DNA from: Warburgia ugandensis
Lineage: Eukaryota; Streptophyta; Magnoliopsida; Canellales; Canellaceae
DNA: 64,000 nucleotides
Assembly (NCBI GenBank): GCA_035236585.1
Contig: CP141136.1
Location: forward strand, 33,378,949-33,442,948
Direction of reading: 5' to 3'
The notes under the pieces are model-generated. The model saw nothing but the letters and a program-made list of their open reading frames with translations, was not told the origin of the DNA and did no database searches. Positions 1-12,640 of the stretch are shown here, one piece after another (position 1 is the stretch's first letter; each line of letters opens with the position of its first letter). Position numbers and translations under genes: made by a program.

Positions 1-1237
<1,237 letters not shown>

Positions 1238-3989
1238 TGATAAGTGTTTAATTTTACACAAATACTACCCCATTAGTTATCCAAGTGTTACAACTTATAA
1301 GGTAAATTATGGTTTTTAGACCAAAATTCGCAATACATGCATTTTTGACATAATGAAGCAAAATTTGTTATTTTGTAGGTCTAGAATATAATCCAAGATA
1401 TGTATGTCATTAATCATATTTTTCTAGAATTTAATTATAATTTTTTATCTTTTGTAGGAAGAGAGATGACGATCTGATGGTTGAGATTGATTAGAATGAA
1501 ATTGAAGATCAAGATCAAAAGATCGAGTTAAAGACTCAAGATCATCACTTCAACAAGAGACCAAAGGCCAAAATCATCTTGTGTACCATCAATGGTTGCT
1601 TTTTAAGGAGCTAAAGATGGCCAAAGTGGGTCCATGAAGTAAGCCATGCATTCCCACCGCCTTTGCATGGATGCCACTTAAGCCACCTTAACCATATTAG
1701 AGAGAAGGTGGCAAGCTTAGAAATTCAAGACAAACCATATAAGCCACTCAAGCCAAGGGATGGAGGTAGGAAGCCAAACCAAGAAAGCTTTCAAAGTTAG
1801 ACATGAAGCCTAGCCAATGGAGTCTTCAAAGTGAGCCTTCTAAACCATCAAGCTAAGCTAAATGGAAGGCTAGGATTAGATGAAATTCAAGAAGATTATT
1901 CATGAGATTTCAAGTGATACTTTAAAGATAATTAAGGGAAATATTATTAGGATAAGTTGGCATATGGACCAATAGGATGAGAGCCTTCCAATTTTTATGT
2001 TTTCCCCATTTTCCCCACCTTTTTATCATTTTCCACCTCACCACAAAAGACCACTAGGAATTTGACTTTCCATTTAAGAGGCCTACAACTCCATCTCTTC
2101 CTCCTTCCTAAACTCCTATCCTAACCACTAAACCAATCCCAAATCCTTAGAAACCCATTTAACCAATCAAAAATTTCCATCACACCTTTATTTTCTATGT
2201 TTTTCCTACACCTCACTTTCCTCTTAGCTTATTTCCTTACTCCTCTCCCAACCAACCACAATTATCCACCTCATTGTCTCCTCTCTCTCTTATCTAATTG
2301 CCATCCCATTTTTTAAGATTCAACAACTTTGGAAGGGGTGAGACACCCCTTCCAAAAAAGTAGGCATCTCCCACCTACTACACTCCAAAAGAGGGCAGCC
2401 ACCTTTCCCCAATTTCCTCACTTGAAACCTTTGTCTCACGCTCATTTTAACCATCCAAAATGTCTTGATTTCATCCTCACCATACCTTAATATCAGGGTA
2501 CTCTAGAGAAAATAGGATAAAAATTATAAAACTTCAGAAAAAAACCTAAGAGTGGGGATAACTATCACTTAGTGAAATAGACATCTGATCCCTTAGACGG
2601 AGACGTCTTCTTCCTTCTTCTCCCTTCTCCTCTCTTATGCCTTGTTTTGTGTACTCCTTGGGTTCTGCTATCTTCCTAAAGGTCTGTGACATCTTCTAGA
2701 AGTGTTCCACACTTGGTTTTGGTAGTGTTTACTTCAGTTTTGAAGGTTAGTTTCTCTTGATTCCTTTCTTATTTTCCTTAGTTCTTTCCATGCTAGTTTC
2801 TGCCTTGTCCTCTTTTGTTGTGCCTTGCCTTAGAAACTAAGATTCAAGGCTGGTTTTCCCTTGGTGTGACAGCCAAGGAAAATCATCTTGAATCTAGTTT
2901 TCCCTTTTCCTTTCATAGCTTTTGAGTTCTCTTTTAGATTTCATTAAATTCCAGCTATATTTTTCATTAGTTTCCATTGATCTTTGCTTATATGCCATAA
3001 GATTTCCTTTGAATATCAAGCTTGTTGGAGGAGGAATCTTTGTTTGTATTTGTTTTTGGATTGAAGTTAGAAGGAATAGTGGTGTGTTTCATTGAAAAGT
3101 GGACAACAATCTTCCATGTAATCAATTGTATGCCATAAACCTTTGATGATTAATGGAATGCTTTTACTTGATTATTGACCTTGCTGCTTCTTAATTGTTT
3201 GCTTTATGTTGATGGGATATTAAGGAAGTGAAAGTTTAATTCTTAAATTTTTAGAAATCTAATTAAAAGACCTCTTAAACCATGCATCCAATATAAGGAT
3301 GGAATGCATGATTAAGAGGGGATTTAGGGCTGAAGTTGGAAAACCGTGTTTAATGGCTTGTTTACTTGTAGATCCGTAGTTTAATATTCCATATCTATTG
3401 ATTTAAAATGAACTTATCAAAACATGTTGGAACTATGCTTGTAAGTCATGGTTGGAATGCATATCTTTTATTGATTTGGTGAGTGAATGGATTCCAAGTT
3501 GTGGCATTCATTCAAGTAGGAAAAGGTAATGAAGTTGGTCTTGTTTAGTTTGTTTTTAGTTGCTTCTCAATTTTTATTGCATTCCTTAGACAATTGCATG
3601 ATTAAAAATGTACATGTTAAAGAATGGTTTCCATGGACTAGTTGATTAATTTCATGCTTAGGAAAGTTAGTTTAAGAAAGTTGTTAAATCTTCACTAAAG
3701 GAAAATTTTCACTTTAGGATAGTTTTTATTTTAGGAAAGTCTTCAAATTAGGAAAGTTTAATTTTAGAAAGTGCATATTTTAGGAAAATTTTCAATTTAG
3801 CAATTTTTTTTTTTGCATAGTTTCCATTCGTAGTTTGGGTTAAAAATCACTTGAATTTGGTTAGGTTAGATAGTTTAAAGTAGGGATCACTAGCATCACA
3901 CTTGTTCAACTCTTCATGGGATCAATGTCACTAGCATACTATATTCTAAACGATTCATGCCCTTGTGAGTTTTAATTAAAACAACAACA
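1238..3989 (+). repeat. 5' LTR of the outer Athila element
   Basis: 2752 bp, starting TGATAAGTGTTTAATTTT and ending AACAACAACA. It aligns along its length with the split LTR at 23404-25785 plus 42418-42805, with the solo LTR 58260-60787 and, inverted, with the deleted LTR of element F (45331-45463 plus 55896-56813). Conserved landmarks are the ATGGCCAAAGTGGGTCC block near 1617 and the hairpin near 2328-2356. I could not place the TATA box with certainty; TTTAAGAGG near 2073 is a weak candidate. Confidence 0.93.
2328..2356 (+). other. Perfect 13-bp inverted repeat in the LTR
   Basis: TTTGGAAGGGGTG (2328-2340) and CACCCCTTCCAAA (2344-2356) are perfect complements around the 3-nt loop AGA. A weaker form with an 8-bp stem is at 24515-24537 in the 3' LTR. 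Other LTR copies can instead form a second, overlapping hairpin (see findings). The position suggests it lies in the transcribed R/U5 part. Confidence 0.75.
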
Positions 3990-3995
3990 AGTTTT

Positions 3996-4012
3996 TGACA
4001 CTGTTGTTGGGC
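3996..4012 (+). promoter_or_regulatory. Primer-binding site, decayed
   Basis: TGACACTGTTGTTGGGC lies 6 nt after the LTR end. The PBS typical of Athila/Tat elements is TGGCGCCGTTGCCGGGG. Every difference except the last base is a C-to-T or G-to-A transition, as expected from decay of methylated cytosines. Confidence 0.85.
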
Positions 4013-5245
4013 AGTTGTAACGTTTTGTGTGGTGTTCCATACTTTTGGTTATTTTCCTCTAATCTAGGTTTGGGGTGCACTAGATTAGGATTTTTACATA
4101 ATTTTACATAATTTTTGCATTTGTTGCTGTTTTCCTCATATTGACTCTATTTCTATGATTTTTGTGTGAGGAAAATCGATAAAGGAGCAGCAGTGATCCT
4201 GTGGGCCATAGCTTCATCTTTGATTTGGGTTTTTATTGCTTTCTTGGATTAGGATTTGGGTGAAATTATAGTGAGGCCCATTTGTAATTTTAATTTCTTT
4301 ATTATTCAATATTAAATGGGTTGTAATAATACAAGGGTAGTGTGGGGTATGGTGGCCCACACTTGATCATCATCAGACCCCTCACTATGAGCCTCTCTCA
4401 CTGAAATTTTAATTTTTAGGATAATTTGCATTTGGATGTTAGTATAATTTGTATAAATTAGGACTATTCATTAATAATTGTTGCATCTTTACTTAGGATT
4501 GTTGCATTAGTTGTGCACCTTTTTAACAAAGGTTAGCCTGAGCTAGGTTATAACCAATGCGTAGGCTGCATGGTTATAGAGTTTCGTCTGTTAAGGTGCT
4601 TGACCCTTTGTTAAGTAGCATATAGGTAAGCATTAATTTGTTTTTGTATTGCATTGTATATTTACAACTTTATGGTAGAATGAAACTAATGTTAGTAAGG
4701 GCCCCACAGGAACCTTGATAAGATAAGAACTTGATTTCATCACTAGCTCTTTGGCCTACCTAGGAATCAATCAATATCATTGTATGCCATGATCCCAACC
4801 ATTAAATTTAAATTTTAAATCAAGTAGAAGGAGACTTAGGGTATCAAGCTCATAAGACCATTTTAGAAGGACGCAATCTATTGTCACTCCAATGGATTTT
4901 GAGCACTTTGGTTATAGTGGGCATCTTAAAATCCAAGTTATTTTCTAGTGCCTTTCGTTGACGTTAGTTGAGTTCTAAATGCCTTCTAACATGAGGATTG
5001 TATTACAACCTAATTGGTAAGCAGTAGTCAGCCCTAGACAAAAGGAGCTGTCTAGATTTATGTCTAAGAAGCTACCACCTATACACTAAGCAAAGACAAT
5101 TAAAGCATTGCTTGATTAGTATATACTAGGATTTGATTGCACATCACTTAATGTTAGAGTCACCATTTAGATTAGGGCATTTAATGTAGGATAGTCTATG
5201 CAAGGGCATTGATCTTAGAACCTAGAGCTAACACCTTTCAACCTA
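4013..5245 (+). other. Untranslated leader of the outer element
   Basis: About 1.2 kb between PBS and gag with no sustained reading frame. It aligns in pieces with the leaders of elements A (about 39225-40249) and B (about 31680-32692), including a hairpin described separately. No other gene is seen. Confidence 0.75.
4339..4363 (+). other. Conserved leader hairpin, outer element
   Basis: AGTGTGGG (4339-4346) pairs with CCCACACT (4356-4363) over a 9-nt loop, about 330 nt past the PBS. The same hairpin occurs at 32367-32395 in element B and 39874-39902 in element A. Confidence 0.7.
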
Positions 5246-5249
5246 GAGA

Positions 5250-5500
5250 TTCATTGCAACCTATGACAAGGGAAAAGAAACCAAGTTCCTGTCCCCATGG
5301 TTAAACCACTAGTAGAAATCGAGTTCAAGGCCATTAGAGATTTCTATGCGCCACTACAACTCAACACCCCATCTTGCATAGCTTTATAACCTACAAATGT
5401 AGACCACTCTAAGTTAAAGCTAGGAGTCATACAATTGCTCCCCACTTTTTATGGTTGATATCAAGAAGACCCCTACCATATATCAAGGAGTTCTTTGATA
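5250..5500 (+). pseudogene. gag: Gag N-terminal fragment (Athila), outer element
   Basis: In one frame this reads with a few stops through IRDFYAPLQLNTPSCIAL and KLKLGVIQLLPTFYG, then a stop and a shift. These match the N-terminal part of Athila Gag, which typically has a conserved proline-serine-cysteine patch followed by a GxIQLLPxFxG block ahead of the retrotrans_gag domain. Element A carries the same protein segment on the minus strand near 38900-39066, which fixes the identity. Gag would form the particle coat and bind the element's RNA. The reading is cut at 5505 by the 8.3-kb insertion and resumes at 13841. Compared with element A, about 11 nt at the junction are missing. It is not functional. 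Confidence 0.8.
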
Positions 5501-5505
5501 TTTAC

Positions 5506-6910
5506 TATAACACCCCTAATTTTTGGTAAGGATATTAAATAAATATTGAAATTGAGAATTTCAATGAAAATCAGGCTGGAATATTAGGGTTATAAAAAAT
5601 GCACTTCTCATAGAATTGTAATCATAGTATAAGATATGCATAATTGAAGACATATTCAATGAACCATTCAAAATGACTATGAGCATGATAATTTTTGAAT
5701 ACGGATGAAAAATCCGTATTTTTCTTCATTTTCATGAAAAAGGGCAAAATGATAATTTCACAAATAACCAAGACCTGAAACATCAAAATCTAGAATGTAC
5801 TAAAAGATACGAATCCAATGCCACTAAATATGCTCAATTCTGAGCCCGTGAGAATAAAATGGATTTTTCTCCATAAAAGGGCAATTTGGTCTTTACACAC
5901 ATCCGTGGGGCCCACAAGGGATCCACAAAGGGATCCAACGTCTAGAAAATAGACCATCATTAGTCAAACCACTACCACCTGATAGTGGAGAAGGAGGTGA
6001 TAGTGGGAATCCTAAGACATTTAAATATTCAAAAGAAATCAAAGTGATGATTTCAAGTAATCATGGAAAATTCAAAACATCTCTATAAATAGTTCATAAA
6101 AATCCCAAAAATTTTTCTAATGTTCCTCATGAGGTCCCCTAGCATGTCTCAAAATTCCAGATCCAGAAACATTCCCCATCTTCCCAATTTTCTTTTCTCT
6201 CTCTCCTTCTCTCTTAAGCCCTGTGGGTGTGTCCACAAACGCACTAGGCTCTCCAGACTTAGTGGAGCTGTCGAGGCGCGTCCACGGATGCGTCCTCCTT
6301 GATGAGACTGGGTTTCCACTTGGAAACCTTATTTCAATTAGGCATCAAAACACAACCATTGAAACCTAATCTCAAACGTTGGATATGTTTGAAAAATGGT
6401 GATATACAAAAGCCCTTTGGTCCCATGATGATCCACCACCTAGATCTCTGGAAAAATGAAAACAAAATCCAACCCAGTAATGTTTACCGTCTCCGGCAGT
6501 TTCTTCACAAAATTTCGGCCAATATTTTCAGTGAATGGAGATCTTACACCGTTGGAGGTCTTTAGCATCGGGTGTACTTCAAAACCCCCATGGTCCTCCA
6601 CATTTTCCGGCAACGGTGAAGGAATATTTACAGACTCTATGTATTTCTTGCAAAGCTAGGGTTTCTTATTTCTTTGGTGTTTTTCTCCTTCTCCGGTGAA
6701 CTTCTCCTCCTCAAACCGACAGAGGTATACATGTCCTCCCTCTTTCCATTACGGCCATTCCATGGAGTTTTTTGGAATGAATGGGATCTCCCTGCCGTTG
6801 ATCCATTGGAGATGATGGATCTGGCTTGGATGGTTGAGATCCCACCCATCCATAGCTCAGATGCAACTTCTGAGCCATTGGATGATTTCTTGGGGTCCCA
6901 AAACCCCAAG
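5506..6910 (+). repeat. Left part of + strand Del-like LTR
   Basis: It begins TATAACACCCC (probably once TGTAACACCC) and carries U3-like text and a TATA motif at 6081-6092. A pyrimidine-rich transcribed leader follows. It stops at the TGTGACGACCCGAG start of the next LTR. The short frames here (for example 6299-6565) are not conserved in the family and I do not regard them as genes. Confidence 0.6.
6081..6092 (+). promoter_or_regulatory. TATA-like box in LTR
   Basis: CTCTATAAATAG, identical to the reverse complement of 9059-9070 and of 35866-35877, in corresponding positions of related LTRs. Confidence 0.6.
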
Positions 6911-9496
6911 TGTGACGACCCGAGTTTTTCCATGCATTTTTAAATGCAATATCTAAATTCCTAAGGCAGGATGCATCCCTATTTGAAAACCATTTTATCA
7001 AAACCATGCAATGCATCGAAAAATCTTTTGTTTTAAACTCATTTTGGAAACCCCGAGTGTCATTTGCTTTCACAACAATCAAAGTAGTTTTTTGAATAAC
7101 TTCAGAAATCATAAATGTTTTTCCCAGATCTATCCAGTCATAGCACACAGCCCAACTGTAAATAAATACAAATACATATCCAAAGGGTAGAGAGTTTACT
7201 CACATGTATAGTTGTCTCCTTTGTTTATTCACTTGCTCGTAGCACTAATATCTCTTGAGGCGTCTTCTATTTGTAAGTGGAACTATCCTGAAAAATGTTA
7301 AGGATAGGGTGAGTATATACTATACTCTGTAGGAGTCTATCACTACTAGTTTAGCAATGCATGCTATGTTTAAATTCGTATGCTCTTTAAAACATGTGCA
7401 TGTTCGAACAACCATGTTCAATATTGATATTAAAAACCATTGTCAAATCGGAATACTGACGACTAAAGAATCGCATAATCCAAGTCAAAAGTATCATATA
7501 TATAATAGAAACATAATGATATGCATAATATGCTCAACTGAATCCAACTCATGGATATCTGGTATGGTCGACCAACCTCATGTCATGCCATATGCAATAC
7601 AAGTAAATCCACGAAACCATAGGGTCCAACTATGCCCACGACCTCACTGCCATGTGGTCCCCGGGTACCTAGGGACACAGGGTCATGTACCTCCACGGGG
7701 CATATGACACTTCGACCTAGTGCTGTGACACCAATGGTAGCCCCCTGTACCATATGCAGTCGAAGCAAGGACATGCCCTTTTTGGGCGTGGTACCCATCC
7801 ACCTAATAGTGGTAGAGGCTGGAGGCCAACCCAAACCTCTCGGCATAGGACCCACGAGCTTTCTAGCCCAAATCATATATGATCAAACAAGCAGAAACCT
7901 CTTTTTTAAAACCTGTCCTCTTTGGGTCCCTCACAACTTCCTAGCCCTCACAACTGCCTAGCTAGCGTCTTTTGGTAACCCTCAAGGATATACAAATTTT
8001 CAAGAACTCAATGCCCACAAATCATGCAACATATGCAATTGTTTGCAAAACATGTCTATGCATAATGTATTTAATCATATGCATGCTGAATTCATTTATA
8101 TGCTAAACAAGTCATAAAATAAGTCATGCTAAACAAGTCATATACGTATACTTAAAACATGCAGCCTCAAAACAATCATGGCTCTTTTTAAAAGTCTAAT
8201 AGCGATAGAGCACCTACCTGGCTAGGTCGCGCTAATCCCCTTGTCCTCGTATGCTCCTGAACATGGTTTAGGGGAACAAGGTTAGTTTGGCCTATCTTTT
8301 ATAGGTTTTAGAGTGGTTGGTCTTACTACTTAGGCATTAAGGGTTCATCCCCATGCCTATGGGTGTCCTAAGGTCCTAATTGGGCCTTGGTATCGTCAAG
8401 TTTCCAAAGGTTTAGTGGCCTCGCACCACTATCATTGTCTAAGGGTCTTGCCCACCTTAGATTGGTCCTTGATTAGGTATTTTATAGTTTGGATGTGTCC
8501 GTGTCATCAACACGGACACAACGCCTTTCGCGGCGCCTCAATCGGAGCCCTAGATCTCAAGTTATAAGCTTTTTAGTATCACGTGTACATAAAAGGTCAA
8601 ACGAAGCGAGGTGGAAGCCTGGGACGCTAACGCGACCCGCATCAGCAGTAGGCGCCTCAGTAGGCACGTCTGCAGACGCACCCTGCTTCCGCCCAGCTTT
8701 TCCATTTGCGGGCGCGCCCTCGGACGTGCTTGCTGGTTTCTCTCGAATGCGGATGATGCGTTTTGTTCAGTGGGGGACCGGGGCGTCCTCAGGACACCTT
8801 GGTTCGACCTTGTCGAACCAGTGTGCCCCAGGGATTGTCCCTGGGTCCTTCGTGACTCTCTAGGGCCAGATTTTGCATGATTTTTCATGCAAAAACTTAG
8901 GGAAACTTAGCCTAGGACTAAGGGGAGGACAGGTTTGGAGGAATTTTGGGCATACCTGGTTCGTTGCGGGGTTTTTCTCCACGTTTCTCCTCTTGGTTGC
9001 TTCTCCATGACGGGTTTTTCCCAGCCTTTTGGGCTGCCATTAGAGGCACCCAAGAGCTCTATTTATAGAGCTATAAGAGGGTTCTGTAGGGGGCTCTCAT
9101 CGCCATTGAATGGCGGTGGAGAAACCTCCAGGATGACGGTGATTTCTCCTCCAAACACTGCCGTTCTAGAACCCTCTAAGAGGTTGAAGAAGAGGGGTGC
9201 CCGTATCAAAACGGGCCCCTGTGTTTCTGAGGCTCAATCCGTTTTTAATGAAAATTACATTTTTGCCCCTAAACTTCAAAGGGCCATAACTTGCTCATTT
9301 TAACTCCGTTTTGGGTGATTTTAGTCTTGTTGGATTCGTTTTTCCGAGACGCTCCTAATGGTACCATTCTCAAGACCCAATTTCTCTGTTCAATCAGGGT
9401 GAATAGTGAAATGACTAAAATACCCTTATTTCCAAAAAGTGAACTTTTGATTTCCTATAGAATGTCCAAAATAGCGTAAATTGCTCGGGCATTACA
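6911..9496 (-). repeat. 3' LTR of a minus-strand Del-like element
   Basis: 2586 bp, reading TGTGACGACCCGAG at the left and CTCGGGCATTACA at the right, so the ends are imperfect inverted repeats. At 9497 the minus strand reads a classic polypurine tract into the LTR start, which fixes the orientation. It aligns with the solo LTR 18977-21635 and with the fragment 35680-36300. Shared landmarks are the AACCCCGAGTGTCAT block about 123 bp from the left end and the CATAACTTGCTCATTT block near the right end. The TATA box is at 9059-9070 on the minus strand. Frames at 7357-7961, 8489-8888 and 8935-9303 lie inside this LTR and have no domain I recognise. Confidence 0.8.
9059..9070 (-). promoter_or_regulatory. 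TATA-like box of the minus-strand LTR
   Basis: CTCTATAAATAG on the minus strand, inside the palindromic-looking GAGCTCTATTTATAGAGCT. The same motif is at 35866-35877. Confidence 0.6.
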
Positions 9497-9535
9497 TTAT
9501 TACCCCCTTAAAAGAATTTCGTCCTCGAAATTCCA
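9497..9535 (-). promoter_or_regulatory. Polypurine tract next to the 3' LTR
   Basis: On the minus strand: TTTCGAGGACGAAATTC, then TTTTAAGGGGGTAATAA, then the LTR start TGTAATGCCCGAGC. The GAGGACGAAATTC plus TTTTAAGGGGG motif is the well-known sequence before the 3' LTR of plant Del/Tekay-type elements. It primes plus-strand DNA synthesis. Confidence 0.85.
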
Positions 9536-12480
9536 TAAATTATCATCTTCAAGGTATTTTGTCTTTTAGATAACTTCTTGGTGAATGCGTCCTCCCCTTA
9601 GGAATCACATCTAGGCTCAACCTCAATTTATCATTTTTTATTGTTCCTTCTACAAGGCCTTACCTATATGGGCCGCTTTTGCTGTGTGCTCTGATGCATA
9701 GTCCCGTATGTGTCAGTTTAACATCATTGGTTTCTAGCTGTAATTCATCTTATCTCGAAATCCTTAGATGCCTATACTTTTCTCATCATGTATAGGATAA
9801 TCTCCTTGTAGGATCATATTTCTTTATTCATGCATAAATTACTCCATACTTCTTTGAGATCATATGATCTTATTTCTCCTATTTCATTTTGAATATCACA
9901 GGACAATCCCTTTTTTCTTCTTGTCTTTCATCTAGTGATCTCTTCATCATCCACATCTCCTTCTAAGGGTTGGTTATATGTCATTAGTAAGAGTCCAAAA
10001 AATTACCCTTCTTTCCATTGTGTCTAACTTTGCTTCTTATCCTTTATATTTGTCCCCAAGATACTTCAATAATTGGTATCATGTGCTCCATAGCCAAACC
10101 CTTGATTAACTTTGAATTTCAACTGTTTGTCATTTTCCATATGTGACTTGATTTCCTTGACCAAGGTTACATTCAAAATAAGATCATGAAAGCCAATTAG
10201 TATCATCTTCCATCGAGGACCTTATCATATACTGAAAGTAAAATGTCCTAACTCCATATTCAGTTTCATAATTATTGAATTCATTAAACGCTTTTCTCTT
10301 GTCAACTGTTAATGGTCGATTCATCATCATGGGTCAAATGTTCTCGTCCAGAGACCTTATCTCACTATTCACATCAATTTGTCATTAGGATTTTCAATAA
10401 TGTTCCCATTTATGCAAAGCAAAAAGTCTCTTATTCATAACAGAGTACTCTTACTAGGTCATGGTTGAATCCTTTGTCATCATCCTCTCTGTCTTTTCTT
10501 TTCTTGATGGTTTTCTTCGTAACCTTTCAGTCCAAAAGTTTTGTACTCAATCTGGTAGGGTTAGTACTTGGTATATGCTCATAACAACTAACTATTTGTC
10601 TAAAGGCAAAGTAACATCACATCTCGCCTTATATTGTGCTGGCCACCTCAACTTTTCTCCTTCCATTCCCTATAATATATTGTGCAATCTTTTATCAAGG
10701 CTTTATTGTCAACTATTATGTCTTAACTGTCAAGGGTTACCATCCTCATAAGTAGTGATTTTCTCAATTCCTCAAATTTTATCCTTCAAGTGCCTCCTCA
10801 TACTTAGCTTATAATAGCAGTTCTCGTTCAATAGCTACTAATAACTCATAGATACTAACTTACTTGATTAATTATGGTGGGATACCCTTATTTTAGTCAA
10901 CAGTACTCTAAAGGTAATGACTAAATAATAGTTTTAAGATATTTGCTCTTCCAATCTATGATATTAAGACCTCAATTTTGATCCTTGATGGTACCCTTCT
11001 TGCTAAATGGACAAGTCACTGTCCCAGCTTAACCCCTTTTTCAATGTATTTTATTGGCACGGTGAGATATCACCAAATTTTCCTTTTTCTTTTTATGGTC
11101 TATATCCATTGGTGTTCCTCATAAGCTAATGGATCTAATAAGAATCTAATTGTAATAATTGATCTCAAATCATTTATTTAATTTCTAGTTGGTCACCAAT
11201 CCTCTTCGAAAATTTCTTGTCGCATAATCTCCTGAGATTTGATACTCTACTCAAAGTCTTAAATCCCATCTGCTTTATCTCTTTTATACTCTTTTACAAT
11301 AAGATCACCAACTCATCTAGTATTATTCCTTTGCATTTGTTTGATCTTCCTTCCTATAGGATTCAAAATGATAGAATTGTATGTATCTTCATAGTGTCAT
11401 GATCTTCTTCTTTTGATTATTCAATATTCATCGAATACTTATAGTTACATCTCTATCTCTTTCTTTCTTTTCTTCAAAATCCTCATTTTTGTCTACCTAG
11501 ATCAATGTCTTCATGTGCTTTGTTGCATATAATCAATACTGCATCTACTCCTTTACTTAACAGACTGATAAACTGAATGCTTCTTAGTTAATTATAGATT
11601 TATTTATTTATTTATTTAATTATGCTTTATGTTTATGCTTTATTGCTTAAGTAATGGAAATTTCATTGAAATTGTAATTAAATGAAATTAGAATGGAAGG
11701 ACATTTACATGGAATGTTTGACAAGGACTTAATGATAGTAAGGACCATAGTTAGTAGGATAATATAAGGAATAAATTCCTTGGTCCAAATTAGGAGCATA
11801 GTAAAACTCCATGAATAAAATTTTTGTTCATGGATTTAATTAAAATTAATTAGAAAGAGTACTTAGGATTAAATGCTCATAGGAATGAAGTAACCATTTT
11901 GTGTTCAACCATTCAACTAGTAAGCCTTAGCCAATTTGACATAAGCAAAGCTTCTCGACTTATGATGAAATAAGCTACCCTCAACTAATAAAACATTAAT
12001 TGGTTGAGTAATAACAATAAGAGCATAAAATGTAGTAAATCATCTAATCCTAATAAAAATTGTAATCAAGATAAGGATAATGAAACAAGATCCATAGGAT
12101 CTTGAATGATCTTGTTTGATAAAAAACAATAAGAATACTAATGTAGTATTGTATTACATATGTATGTGTAGAAATTATGTATGGGTATATAGAAGAACAT
12201 AGATAGAGAATCCAAACCCTTGATCAAACATGATTCAAGGAAAGATTAGGGTATCCCTTATAAGAATACATACTTGAATAGAGAAATAACCTTATACGTA
12301 TGGTTTGAAAGATGGATGAATTTAGACCATGATGGACATTGTTGAAGAATACACTTGAGAAGTATGAAACAATATACTACTTTGAGGTAGGTGGATGTAC
12401 ACAAATGTATTAAGGATTTATGTGTATACATACATGATCTTAGTCTATAATTATAGACCTTCATGATATAATTATGCTTA
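9536..12480 (-). other. Non-coding interior of the minus-strand Del-like element, right boundary unknown
   Basis: No RT, integrase or chromodomain similarity was found in either strand by reading through the frames. A chromodomain would be expected just before the polypurine tract and is absent. It is either strongly decayed or a non-autonomous (LARD-like) interior. The point where it gives way to the right part of the + strand LTR is not resolved. A short (TTTA)n run is near 11596-11620. Confidence 0.4.
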
Positions 12481-12500
12481 GTACCTTAGCATAGTCATGA

Positions 12501-12640
12501 TCTAAACAAGTGATCCAAAAAACATATGATCCAACTAAGTGATCCAACACATGTGATCCAACTAAGTAATCTAACCAAATGATCAAACTGTGTGATCCAA
12601 CCTCATAATCCAATCCAATTGATCTAATATGATGATCAAG
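12501..12640 (+). repeat. Degenerate short tandem repeat around TGATCCAACTAAG
   Basis: The words GTGATCCAACTAA, GTGATCCAAC, ATGATCAAAC and TTGATCTAAT recur every 13-20 bp. The repeat is imperfect and I see no function. Confidence 0.6.

Noticed and set aside
6711-7148. A 145-codon minus frame bridging two LTRs.
   Set aside because: It crosses the junction at 6910/6911 between two separate insertions, so it cannot be an ancestral gene.
9687-9700. GCTCTGATGCA, similar to the reverse complement of the tRNA-Met PBS (TGGTATCAGAGC).
   Set aside because: It is only about 200 bp from a polypurine tract and not next to an LTR end. The match is partial and could be chance.
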